Below are positions 18,501 through 23,018 of a stretch of DNA of 64,000 nucleotides, one piece after another. The notes under the pieces are model-generated. The model did not search any database, was not told the DNA's origin, and worked only from the letters and a program-made list of their open reading frames with translations. The DNA comes from Pseudomonas sp. UFMG81. GTDB taxonomy: Bacteria > Pseudomonadota > Gammaproteobacteria > Pseudomonadales > Pseudomonadaceae. The position numbers and the translations under genes were made by a program. The stretch spans positions 1 to 64,000 of the forward strand of contig NZ_JACAFQ010000007.1 of assembly GCF_015354575.1 (NCBI RefSeq), read 5' to 3'. Position 1 is the first letter of the stretch. Each line of letters starts with the position of its first letter.

Positions 18501-20483
18501 ATGCAGTTCCTCAGCGGTGGTTACCAAGTGGTACCGGGGGCCGACGGCAGCCTGAGCCCGGTCAATGGGGCTGACGGCAGCCTGGCACCGGTGCGGGTCA
18601 ATGCCGGCGCCACCACCGTGGTCAGCGCGCCGTTGGTGGGCAGCGGCGGTATCGAGAAGCTCGATTCCGGCACCTTGATGCTCACGGGCGCCAACAGCTA
18701 CAGCGGTGGCACCACCGTCAGCGGCGGTACGCTGGTGGGTAATACCTCCAGCCTGCAAGGCGCCATCGCCAACAATGCCAACCTGGTGTTTGCCCAGACC
18801 AGCAACGGTACCTTCAACGGCACCCTCAGCGGCACCGGCACCACCACCAAGCAGGGCGCCGGGGCGCTGCTGCTGACCGGCAACCAGCCGTTCAGCGGTG
18901 CCTTCAACGTCAACCAGGGCGTGCTGCAAGTGGGCGACGCCGCCCACCCAGGCACCACCCTGGCGGCCCAGGTGAGCGTGGCCAGTGGCGCCGCGCTGCA
19001 AGGCAACGGCACCGTCGCCAGCCTGAGCAACAGCGGCACCGTGATGCCAGGCCCGGGCGGCAACTTGAACGTCACCGGCAACTTCACCAACACCCCCAGC
19101 GGTACGCTGCTTATCGACTTGGGCATCGAGCCTGCGAACTACCTGAACGTGGGTGGCACCGCCAACCTGGGTGGCACCCTGCAGGTGGTCAACCATGACG
19201 GCGACGATGGCCAGTACATCGTGGTCAACGCCGCTGGCGGGGTAACCGGGACCTTCAGTGGCACCAACCTGAGCAACTCGGCGTTCCTCAACAGCGCCCT
19301 GGGTTATGGCGCCAACCAGGTGACCCTGTCGATCAGCCGCAACGGCACCAGCTTCGCCGACGTCGCCGCCACCGGTAACCAGCGCGGTGTGGCCCTGGCC
19401 CTGGCCAGCGCCGGAGCGCCGGCCACGCTGAGCAACAACATCCTGCAGATGAGCGGGCAGCAGGCCCGGGAAGCCTTCGACAGCCTGTCTGGCGAAATCC
19501 ACGCCAGCACCGCCAGCGTGCTGATCGAGGATTCGCGCTACATCCGCGACGCGGTCAACGACCGCCTGCGCCAGGCCGATTGCACCCGCCAGGACGACCC
19601 ACGGCGCACCCTGGCGCCCACCGCCAACCAGCAGCTCACCAGCGAAGGTTGCCAGGGCCAGGCGGTAGGCTGGATCCGCGCCATTGGCGGCTGGGGTGAC
19701 TACGACGGCAGCAGCAACCACGCCAGCGTCGACCGCGACCTGTCGGGCTTCATGCTCGGTGTGGACCGTGCCCTGGACGACCAGTGGAAAGTCGGCGTGG
19801 CCGCTGGCTACACCCGCGACAGCATCGACGCGCACCATCGCCGTTCGGACGCCACTGTCGACAGCTATCACCTGACCACCTACCTCGGCTACCAACTGGA
19901 CGCCTTCGCGGCGCGCATGGGCGTGGCCTACAGCTGGCACGACATCGACACCAAGCGCGATGTCTCGGTGGGCAGCTACGACGACCGGCTCAAGGCGGGT
20001 TACAAGGCCCGCAGCGCCCAGGTGTTCGGCGAGGTAGGCTATGCCATCGATGCCGGCGGCATTGCCCTGGAGCCGTTCGCCGGGTTGGCGTATGTCGACT
20101 ACGACAGCGATACCGCCCATGAGAAGGGCGGGGCAGGGCGGCTGGAAGGGAGCGTTGATCAGGACGTGACCTATTCCACCCTCGGCGTGCGGGCGGGCAA
20201 ACACATCGCGCTGGACAATGGCAGCGTGATCACGCCGCGGTTGTCGGTGGGCTGGCGGCATGCGTTTGGTGATACCAAGCCGGATGCCGACTTGCGCTTT
20301 ATCGGTGGTGGGGCTGGGTTCAGCACCGAGGGCGTGCCGATTGCCAAGGATGCGGCGGTGGTCGAGGCCGGGTTGGATTTGTCGGTGGGCGAGAGCGGCA
20401 AGCTGGGGATTGGCTACTCGGGGCAATTGTCCAATGAGGCCAGGGACCATGGGGTGACGCTGAGCTTTAGCATGGGGTTCTGA
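6501..20483 (+). CDS. Giant type V autotransporter adhesin with about 27 passenger repeats
   Basis: A 4660-aa surface protein. The start is the GTG at 6501, with GAAGGAG 7 nt upstream; an earlier in-frame TTG at 6444 lies inside the leader hairpin region. Residues 1-38 look like a signal peptide (hydrophobic LSLAISLAVGAMGF, cleavage near VLA-A). The passenger is Gly/Asn/Leu/Thr-rich and almost uncharged, as expected of a long beta-helix. It carries about 27 near-identical ~86-aa units of the passenger-associated transport repeat type (S-Y-S-G-G-T-T-L-N-A-G-L-V-V-G...ALGSGAL). Four copies of a different ~170-aa module with QFWDG and AVFQG motifs interrupt the arrays. Residues about 4390-4660 are the autotransporter beta-barrel (GWIRAIGGWGDYDG to the terminal Phe in SFSMGF). 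Role in adhesion or biofilm is inferred from architecture. Confidence 0.93.
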   Translation: MDRCVAARSPARFHQLSLAISLAVGAMGFGLGSGPVLAACSAAALTVTCNGAANPLAPSYSNATSGLTVNINPGAGVGVLLGVGGTALTLTGNNNTLNNSGTVNPALLGVLSLLSSGTVIGNTSTASTLLITNTATGVLRGTSGLLGASLINLTGMALDARNAAGGTTTINNAGSIGSTALAGVSLLGEDMPVIAVSGGGAVNFTNTGTVLGRTAFQASSAGNIFTNAGNLTGSLSMGAGSTNRFNAITGSSVSAGAGIAVSLLVTSNPNLAFAPTGVIDGGASGDNTLALQNAIGGGSGTSGSGTINASNYINFNRLIVDAGTWSLIGQVLNGTTQTTLNGGQLNFDNASAFGSGGIVANGGGLAGTVAGLSLNNTLTLNAGLNVGGATDMTLAGVISGVGGLTKTGAGLLTLGAGNTYSGGTTLAAGGLNLTSAAALGSGGLTVSGAGSLQGSVPLVLNNAVALNAALSLPGSNALTLGGVLSGSGSLLKSGSGNLTLNGVNTFSGGTTLATGTLTLGNDNALGTGALSLTGNATLDTTAAMTLGNAINLGSSALTLPGNNALTLGGVIGGTGSLVKNGIADLALNGVNTYSGGTSLAAGKLTLGNSAALGTGALALTGNASLDASTAVSLGNAINLGANTLNLLGTSATTLGGVISGTGAVVKNGAGDLALNGNNTFSGGLTLNTGKLTVGHNNALGGGALTLGGNASLDASTGVNLGNAVNLGANTLDLLGTSATTLGGVISGTGALVKNGSAGLTLNGANTFSGGTTLNAGVMTVGNNAALGTGALTLGGNAGLDANTAVNLGNAINLGGNTLTLLGSNATTLGGVVSGTGALVKNGSSNLTLAGANTFSGGLTLNAGTLTLADAAALGTGGLTVGGAATLSNSQAMTLNNTVSLGGNLTLAGANNLTLAGNVSGSGGLIKNGAGSLTLSGTNSQSGSTALNAGSLILGSATALGSGALNAANNTTLDSSVAGLSLGNNLNLAGNLNLTGSNDLTLGGVIAGVGGLTKNGSSTLTLNGANTNVGNTNLNAGRIVVGSNTALGSGALNAAAGTILDASTAVTLGNAVNLAGALTLGGSANLGLGGVISGAGSLVKNGSATLTLSGPNTYLGGTTLNAGGLVLGNGSALGAGKLTVAGAGSLDTNAALSVGNAVTLDADLTLAGSNNLSLNGVIDGTGRLIKNGAATLTLGGLNTYAGGTLLNAGSLVLGNGSALGTGTLTVAGAANLDNSSAISLGNNVALDANLTLGGSNALTLGGVLSGAGQLIKNGNASLTLNGVNTYAGGTTLNAGGLVIGNGSALGSGALNVTGAASLDNSAVLALANNIGLGANLTLGGSNDLTLGGVISGTGGLIKNGLADLTLTGNNTFSGAIDLLAGSLTTVGTGALGNASALNVGAGASLNLGNSATVGGLSGAGTVNVAGGGNLSVGGNNLSNVFSGVLAGAGGLVKNGTGSLELSGINVLAGNTTVNAGLLNVTGTLASANLQVNSGASLGGTGSLLGAVDIANGAHLLANSGATLATGALTLHSGSILDFGLGSPSTGGTALVNVNGNLTLDGTLNVTDIGGFGTGIYRLFDYTGALVDNGVLFGSIPGSVLPGDLQVQTSIGSQVNLLVGGASGTVQFWDGSNSVPNGVIDGGTGTWNGVNTNWTDINGVLNNSWGSDFAVFQGTAGDVTLVGTQSASGLQFVTNGYRLIGAGGLNLVNGSNGAFAVRVDPGATATLNVGLSGSGQLAKMDSGTLVLNGANSYTGGTLLNGGTLVVGSNTALGTGAVSTAAGTSLDSNTAVTLGNAFALSGALTVAGNADLGLAGVVSGTGNLVKAGGANLTLGSANTYSGGTELGAGTLTLGNAQALGTGGLTVNGASSLTSTGDFSLANSVALNGSLTLPGSSNLTLNGAVSGNGGLIKSGSGVLTLNGSNSYQGNTSLNGGTLVVGSNMALGAGALNAVGGTTLSSNANVTLANQITLGGNLTLTGAQDLTLGGNITGVGGLTKTGSGTLTLNGTNGNLGNTHLNAGTLVLGSASALGLGQLNAAAGTTLDSNTGLNIGNTVNLAGNLTIAGSNDLGLGGLVTGAGSLTKNGASNLTLSGANTLIGGVTLNAGTLTLGNNQALGSGTLTVGGAANLATLGPLNLANQLILNDTLSLIGNNNLALNGAISGTGGLSKAGSGNLTLGAANTYQGTTTLGGGTLTLGNNTALGLGNLAVTGNSTLASNGVLQVANAIGLGASNTLSVNNSQALTLGGVISGAGALSKQGGGQLILNGNNTYSGGTTLQAGSLLLGNANALGSGALTVNGAAGLDASVALALANAINLAGGNLTLGGSQALTLNGVLSGNNGLVKNGAASLTLNGNNTYSGGTTLNGGTLVVGSNTALGSGALSTGANTSLDASGAGVTLANAVHLGGTLNVPGSADLTLGGVIDGVGGLNKSGAATLTLNGANSYLGGTTLSAGRLVVGNDNALGQGALTVAGAASLASSASTTLANNLTLNAGLTLDGSNDLTLNGVINGTGGLSKSGSGNLTLNGNNGYQGGTQLNAGRLTVGSSGALGTGTLAVTADATLANSSPMALGNTIALSNNANLTFDVANVLILSGDLSGTGNLVKLGVDDLTLVGVKTFTGNVDIQAGSLTTLGSGVLANVDTLNVGASGQLNLNGNASLGSLTGSGKVDVGIGSVLSLGSNNLSSTFAGGLNGLGGLTKVGTGTLTLTGTSNLADNSQVNGGTLKVDGTLGSNLLTVGNGATLTGGGNANATVIISNGGHLAGQSGSTLGLGSLVLNSGSVVDAGLGSPSTGATALFNVGGNLTLDGTLNVSNIGGFGNGVYRIFDYAGALTDNGLDFGNLPLGIGLGDVSLQTALANQVNLLVSGTGQNIQFWDGSQTVANGQVDGGTGVWNAGNSNWTDLNGTTNSAWGNTFAVFQGTAGDVTVNGSQSLTGLQFVSNGYRLLAGTAGALNLVNGSGGDTSMRVDPGVTATLDVGLTGAGKLNKLDSGTLVLNGSNSYSGGTALSGGKLILGSNSALGSGVLAAATGTSLDSNKSVTLGNAITLAGPLNITGSNDLALTGAISGAGGLVKAGSARLALAGNNSYAGNTALNGGTLVVGSNTALGTGALNAAAGTLLDSSQAVTLGNAVNLAGALTVLGSNDLTLGGTVAGTGRLLKAGAARLALLGANSYSGGTELQSGTLVVGNNAALGSGGLDVTGNASLDSSSAVTLANPVNVSGILNVLGSNDLQLAGVLSGAGTLNKSGLADLTLSGNNTFSGILNILSGSLSTLGTTALGTQSQLNVSSGASLNLDGNTSLGVIGGTGAIQIAPGNSLNVEGGVFDGAISGTGTLNKLGTSLLALSGNNSHSGTTNVQAGGLKVDGSLASGTVNIASGATLSGAGSLGGSVAVANGGTLAAISGATLNAGNLSLASGSIFNASLGAAGGSAGALVNVANNLTLGGTLNINDIGGFGAGVYRLFAYGGSLTNNGMAIGSTPVPPSDLTVQTAIANQVNLVVGGASNVLFWDGSQTVANGVIDGGNGAWDATNTNWTDANGVLNTPWNDTFAVFQGSAGTVTVNGSQSITGLQFISNGYVLAAGSAGELLTSTSGATNLRVDSGATATLNVALNGTGNVAKYDSGTLVLNAANGYSGGTALNGGTLVVGNDSALGSGTLTAAAGTTLDSNTAVTLANAAVLNGALAIGGSNALTLNGAISGGGGLVKNGAGSLTLGGANSYTGGTQINAGSVVGNSSSLQGAILNNAALTFEQNANGSYTGNLTGTGSLTKNGSGELLLTGVNGLTGATTVNAGSLRVNGRLDSSSVQVATGARLGGSGTLSGAVQIANGATLAAGQSSTPLTLGSLALNSGSALDFSLGAPAASTTVVRVDGNLVLDGTLNISNAGGFGTGVYQLFSYGGALTNNGLVFGAIPGSVALANLSLQTAIANQLNLVVQGAGDQLQFWNGGKTNPDGSIGGGSGVWGPGTNWTNASGTSGEGWGAQFAVFGGAPGTVTVLGSQAFTGMQFLSGGYQVVPGADGSLSPVNGADGSLAPVRVNAGATTVVSAPLVGSGGIEKLDSGTLMLTGANSYSGGTTVSGGTLVGNTSSLQGAIANNANLVFAQTSNGTFNGTLSGTGTTTKQGAGALLLTGNQPFSGAFNVNQGVLQVGDAAHPGTTLAAQVSVASGAALQGNGTVASLSNSGTVMPGPGGNLNVTGNFTNTPSGTLLIDLGIEPANYLNVGGTANLGGTLQVVNHDGDDGQYIVVNAAGGVTGTFSGTNLSNSAFLNSALGYGANQVTLSISRNGTSFADVAATGNQRGVALALASAGAPATLSNNILQMSGQQAREAFDSLSGEIHASTASVLIEDSRYIRDAVNDRLRQADCTRQDDPRRTLAPTANQQLTSEGCQGQAVGWIRAIGGWGDYDGSSNHASVDRDLSGFMLGVDRALDDQWKVGVAAGYTRDSIDAHHRRSDATVDSYHLTTYLGYQLDAFAARMGVAYSWHDIDTKRDVSVGSYDDRLKAGYKARSAQVFGEVGYAIDAGGIALEPFAGLAYVDYDSDTAHEKGGAGRLEGSVDQDVTYSTLGVRAGKHIALDNGSVITPRLSVGWRHAFGDTKPDADLRFIGGGAGFSTEGVPIAKDAAVVEAGLDLSVGESGKLGIGYSGQLSNEARDHGVTLSFSMGF
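7690..10680 (+). repeat. Array of ~258-bp tandem repeats in the adhesin (first block, about 12 units)
   Basis: Twelve consecutive units of about 86 codons (around 258 bp) can be read from the encoded motif G-G-T-T-L-N-A-G-x-L followed by ALG-x-GAL and the turn LVKNG. Similar but shorter arrays follow each large module: about 11 units between the first and second modules (11700-14450), about 4-5 before the third, and one or two after that. DNA identity between neighbours is high, so length variation and assembly error are likely here. Confidence 0.85.
11077..11592 (+). repeat. Adhesin large module, copy 1 (FWDG/AVFQG module)
   Basis: Encodes the sequence from the LDFGLGSPSTGG strand through GNLTLDGTLNV, IGGFGTGIYRLFDY, QFWDG (Q at residue 1625) and NTNWTD to AVFQGTAGDV and FVTNGYRL. 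It interrupts the 86-aa arrays and recurs three more times further on. The role is unknown; it may be a domain projecting from the helix. Confidence 0.8.
14815..15330 (+). repeat. Adhesin large module, copy 2
   Basis: Same order of motifs as copy 1: GLGSPSTGATALFNV, IGGFGNGVYRIFDY, QFWDGSQTV (Q at residue 2871), NSNWTDLNG, AVFQGTAGDV and FVSNGYRL. Confidence 0.8.
16721..17226 (+). repeat. Adhesin large module, copy 3
   Basis: Same motif order: NNLTLGGTLNI, IGGFGAGVYRLFAY, LFWDGSQTV (L at residue 3504), NTNWTDANG, AVFQGSAGTV and FISNGYVL. Confidence 0.8.
18022..18528 (+). repeat. Adhesin large module, copy 4 (most diverged)
   Basis: Keeps GNLVLDGTLNI, GGFGTGVYQLFSY, QFWNGGKTN (Q at residue 3939), GTNWTNASG, AVFGGAPGTV and FLSGGYQV. 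FWDG has become FWNG and AVFQG has become AVFGG, so this copy has drifted or been selected differently. Confidence 0.8.
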
Positions 20484-20508
20484 GGTGGGGCGACGCGGTG
20501 CCCTGTCA

Positions 20509-20891
20509 TGCCAACAAGGCGGACAGTGGAGACCTCACAGGCATAACTGGCCCGAAACAGATGTGGGAGCTGGCTTGCCAGCGATGCGCCGCGCGGGCGG
20601 CGCTCGATCTTGAGAGCGCTGCAAATGTGTCGGCAGGCACCTGGCGGCCTACATGCGATCCCAAGGCAGGCACCTGGGCGCCACACCGCTGGAACTGGAT
20701 AAGCAGAATTGCGCGGTGGGCTGGAGGTGCATGTCGAGAGATCGGGTGAGGGCCACCAGGTGCTAGCCGGTGTTGTTGTAGCGCTCTTGAGATCGAGCGC
20801 CGCCCGCGCGGCGCATCGCTGGCAAGCCAGCTCCCACATCTGTTTCGGGCCAGTTATGCCTGTTGTTTCACCGCTGTCCGCCTTGTTGGCA
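20509..20891. repeat. Giant palindromic element, copy A (two REP-like cores in ~115-150 bp arms)
   Basis: The ends are TGCCAACAAGG (20509-20519) and CCTTGTTGGCA (20881-20891). Moving inward, the arms keep matching: CATAACTGGCCCGAAACAGA, then a REP-like core GTGGGAGCTGGCTTGCCAGC, then GGCGGCGCTCGATC and GAGAGCGCT. A further inner stem with CACCTGG...GGCC pairs across a ~70-bp centre. A second full copy is at 22356-22735 and a right half at 24841-25045. It begins 26 bp after the adhesin stop. Frames inside it are by-products of the palindrome. No protein gene is seen in 20484-21266. Confidence 0.88.
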
Positions 20892-21078
20892 CGACGCGAA
20901 ATCGCGTTGACGCGGTCAGGGTGGAAGCAGGCCAAAAGGCGTAAGACATTTCCGAATCTGAAACCGAATACTTCAATCGACTAGTGCTTGGGACCTATCC
21001 TACGCGCCTGTCGGAAGGCTCTGCATTGGCTGGGAAATACCCTGGGGTTAACGTCGCTGGGTCGTCACGAATGGCGAC

Positions 21079-21240
21079 CGGGTGTGAGAAGCCCGTCGTA
21101 TTCACCATGCAGGCTTTCCATGTTTATGGCAGCCGTGCGCGTGCGGGCTTCGGCCCGGCCGTGGTTTCATGGTGTTTACACGGTCTTCTCACCACTCGTA
21201 CGGCTGCCACCCTTGTCTGTGAGAAGGATGGAGGTGGTTG
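21079..21240 (+). ncRNA. Structured RNA leader resembling phage C4-type antisense RNA
   Basis: An outer stem GGCAGCCGT (21128-21136) with ACGGCTGCC (21200-21208) encloses a UUCG-capped hairpin CGGGC-TTCG-GCCCG (21144-21157) and a hairpin CCGTG (21159-21163) with CACGG (21179-21183). Within it CTTCTCAC (21185-21192) can pair either with GTGAGAAG upstream (21084-21091) or with GTGAGAAG downstream (21219-21226), so two folds compete. The downstream site lies next to GGATGGAGG, about 40 nt before the first DUF gene. Phage C4 RNAs combine a compact multi-stem core with short antisense boxes complementary to downstream sites, hence the comparison. A covariance-model search would decide. Confidence 0.4.
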
Positions 21241-21266
21241 TTTCCCTTACGCTTGAGGAGAACACC

Positions 21267-21512
21267 ATGAAAAAACTCGTCCCCGATCCACCCTTTCCAA
21301 TCCCCTACATCGCCATCATCAACGACCTCACCGCCGAACAAGCCATGGCCCAAGCGGCCAAGCTGATGGGCTCGCTGGTCGATACCGTCCACGCCTACAC
21401 CACCGGCGACCCCGAGCGCCGCCCGGCCATCCTGCTGGACAACGCCACGATCCTCTCCCACCTGGTCATCGCCCTGATCAACCACGCCAAGTCGAAGAGG
21501 GCCGAGTCATGA
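21267..21512 (+). CDS. Small Pseudomonas protein, DUF6124-like (hypothetical)
   Basis: An 81-aa protein with a Pro-rich start (MKKLVPDPPFPIPY) and a helical body. It resembles the short DUF6124-type proteins that Pseudomonas genomes carry next to DUF3077 genes; function is unknown. The ribosome site is strong (GAGGAG, 6 nt before ATG). Its stop overlaps the next start (ATGA at 21509-21512), so the two are one translational unit. The structured RNA immediately upstream suggests control at the leader. The family name is from memory of the N-terminal motif and context, so moderate. Confidence 0.7.
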   Translation: MKKLVPDPPFPIPYIAIINDLTAEQAMAQAAKLMGSLVDTVHAYTTGDPERRPAILLDNATILSHLVIALINHAKSKRAES

Positions 21513-21760
21513 GCGATGAACCCCGTCTTGGCGTGACCCAGGGCAACACCACCTGCCTTGAGCTGTTCCGTATCCAGCCCGGTATCCCGTTCGAGCATGC
21601 ATTCAGCGAACTGTCCGTGCTGCTCGGCTGTGTTCGGCACCTGACCACCGAAGCTGAAATGGAGGGCGATCTGCTGGCCGGCAGTGCCGCGCGGATCCTC
21701 AGCGGGCTGGCCAAGGGGTTGATCGATGATATGGAACTAGGGATGAGCCACGGCAAGTAA
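21509..21760 (+). CDS. DUF3077-type small protein (hypothetical)
   Basis: An 83-aa protein whose middle (FRIQPGIPFEHAFSELSVLLGCVRHLT) matches the DUF3077 pattern of Pseudomonas: a short strand then an Ala/Leu-rich helix with a Cys. No signal peptide or membrane segment is visible. It starts inside the stop of the preceding gene. A 15-bp hairpin follows 8 bp after its stop. Function is not known. The pair sits in an accessory patch between repeat elements. Confidence 0.7.
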   Translation: MSDEPRLGVTQGNTTCLELFRIQPGIPFEHAFSELSVLLGCVRHLTTEAEMEGDLLAGSAARILSGLAKGLIDDMELGMSHGK

Positions 21761-21768
21761 GCCCAACA

Positions 21769-21799
21769 CTTATCGAGACTGCCGGGCAGTCTCGATAAG
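21769..21799. terminator. Perfect 15-bp hairpin after the DUF pair
   Basis: CTTATCGAGACTGCC (21769-21783) and GGCAGTCTCGATAAG (21785-21799) are exact inverse copies around one G. There is no T-run, so termination is likely but not certain. The 1-nt centre makes it a near-perfect 31-bp DNA palindrome that could also be a protein site. Confidence 0.5.
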
Positions 21800-22070
21800 C
21801 CAAGGTCATGAGTTACGTGGATGGCTTATTTTCTTTTACTCTTGATTTTCAAAGTTTCATTCGGTAAGCCGAAAATGGCACCAGGCCAGGAGCAATTGCT
21901 CTGTGTCAGGTAACGTTTGAGTTTTAATGAGGCAATAATGTCCACGGAGACAAACACGGCCAGTATTAATAGCATTTTCGGAATGATCCACTATCTATAG
22001 AGGGTTCGGCGTGTGACTTGCGCGTAGATAAACGAGCTGACTTGCAGGGCTGATGGACGGTCCTGGCTAG
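21800..22070. other. AT-rich stretch without a recognisable gene
   Basis: About 270 bp, clearly lower in GC than the surrounding Pseudomonas DNA (for example TTTTCTTTTACTCTTGATTT). No frame with a ribosome site, no repeat copy and no terminator is seen. It is probably residue of an inserted or decayed element. Confidence 0.5.
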
Positions 22071-22074
22071 GTAG

Positions 22075-22330
22075 GGATTAAGGACGACCGAAGAAGAATA
22101 TCGCCAGCAAGGTGACCACGGCGATTGGCGCGAAAAATAGAAGAATTAGGATCAGCATGTGTTGCAGGGCTCCAGCAGCTGCGGTTGCGAGTGGGAACTC
22201 TAGGGCACAGCTGGCGGAAGATATGCAGGACGGCGCCGATGGCGGATTCAGAAAATGCGGCGTCCTTTGCGGCTTTGGTACTACAAAGTGGTGTGACGGA
22301 TAAACATCGGAACCAGCAGGGAGTGGCTGT
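22075..22330 (-). pseudogene. Probable remnant of a small membrane-protein gene, frameshifted
   Basis: On the minus strand one frame reads KAAKDAAFSESAIGAVLH then IFRQL, and a second frame reads FPLATAAAGALQH then MLILILLFFAPIAVVTLLAI, FFFGRP and a stop at 22077-22079. The two would join into one protein with a C-terminal membrane helix if a shift is allowed near 22195-22210. Neither frame alone has a good start. The base composition is low in GC. It lies against the left end of palindromic copy B, so insertion or recombination may have broken it. Parent family not recognised. Confidence 0.3.
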
Positions 22331-22355
22331 TGCCGCTACTACCTTGGGGCATTCA

Positions 22356-22735
22356 CCAAGGCGGACAGTGGAGACCTCACAGACATAACTGGCCCGAAAC
22401 AGACTGTGGGAGCCGGCTTGCCGGCGATTCGCCGCGCGGGCGGCGCTCGATCTTGAGAGCGCTGCAAACCTGTCGGCAGGCACTTGGTGGCCCTCATGCG
22501 ATCCCAAGACAGGCACCTGGGCGCCACACCGCTGGATTTGGATAAGCAGAGTTGCGCGGTGGCCTGGGTGTGCATGTCGGGGTATCGGGTGAGGGCCACC
22601 AAGTGCCTGCCGGTGTTTTTGCAGCGCTCTTGAGATCGAGCGCCGCCCGCGCGGCGCATCGCGGGACAAGCCCGCTCCCACATCTGTTTCGGGCCAGTTA
22701 TGCCTGTGAGGTCTCCACCGTCCGCCTTGTTGGCA
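22356..22735. repeat. Giant palindromic element, copy B
   Basis: Same structure as the copy at 20509-20891. The left arm starts CCAAGGCGGACAGTGGAGAC and the right arm ends GTCTCCACCGTCCGCCTTGT then TGGCA. The REP-like core, the GGCGGCGCTCGATC block, GAGAGCGCTGCAAA and the central ACAGGCACCTGGGCGCCACA segment are all shared. The right arm has switched to the common GGGACAAGCCCGCTCCCACA REP core, showing exchange with ordinary REPs. It ends 236 bp before the PAAR effector leader. Confidence 0.88.
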
Positions 22736-22970
22736 CGACCCGGCATCGCGTTGGCGCTGCTGGTGCTGCGCATGGCGTGTGAATGCGGTGCAAAGTGGTT
22801 CCACTTCTCTGACAGATCACAGCTCGAGGATGTTTGTTGTTCAGGGCAAGCCATGGCCGAGTGAGCATTCCGCCTTTGCTGTAGGACGTTTCCTGACCTG
22901 CTTCTGGCGCCGCCGGAGGCGTCATCGAGCTGCTAGCGTTCGGCGTTTTCTGCGCACAAGGAAAGGCCGC

Positions 22971-23018
22971 ATGACCAGCAACCGCTTCAAGGGCATCGCC
23001 GCAGGTGAGCGTCCATGA
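22971..23018 (+). CDS. Possible 15-aa leader peptide coupled to the PAAR effector
   Basis: ATG at 22971 is preceded by AAGGAAAGG and encodes MTSNRFKGIAAGERP. Its TGA overlaps the effector start (ATGA at 23015-23018). The effector itself has only GGTGAGCG upstream, inside this frame, so ribosomes finishing the leader could start the effector. It may instead be the tail of a lost upstream gene. No function can be assigned. Confidence 0.4.
   Translation: MTSNRFKGIAAGERP

Noticed and set aside
6888..20450. Very long minus-strand open frames opposite the adhesin (up to 1846 codons)
   Set aside because: They mirror the GC-rich, repeat-coding plus strand, show repetitive low-complexity protein (Ala/Gly/Val/Gln or Pro/Leu/Arg), and have no ribosome sites or recognisable domains. 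Shadow frames.
20984..21256. 90-codon frame over the structured leader (GLLTTRTAATLVCEKDGGG)
   Set aside because: I recall similar frames annotated in other pseudomonads, but the stems and complementary boxes explain conservation better as RNA. No proper ribosome site.
22067..22854. Hypothetical protein frames reading through palindromic copy B (e.g. NKADGGDLTGITGPKQMWE)
   Set aside because: The same peptide appears from every copy of the repeat, so it is repeat DNA read as protein.
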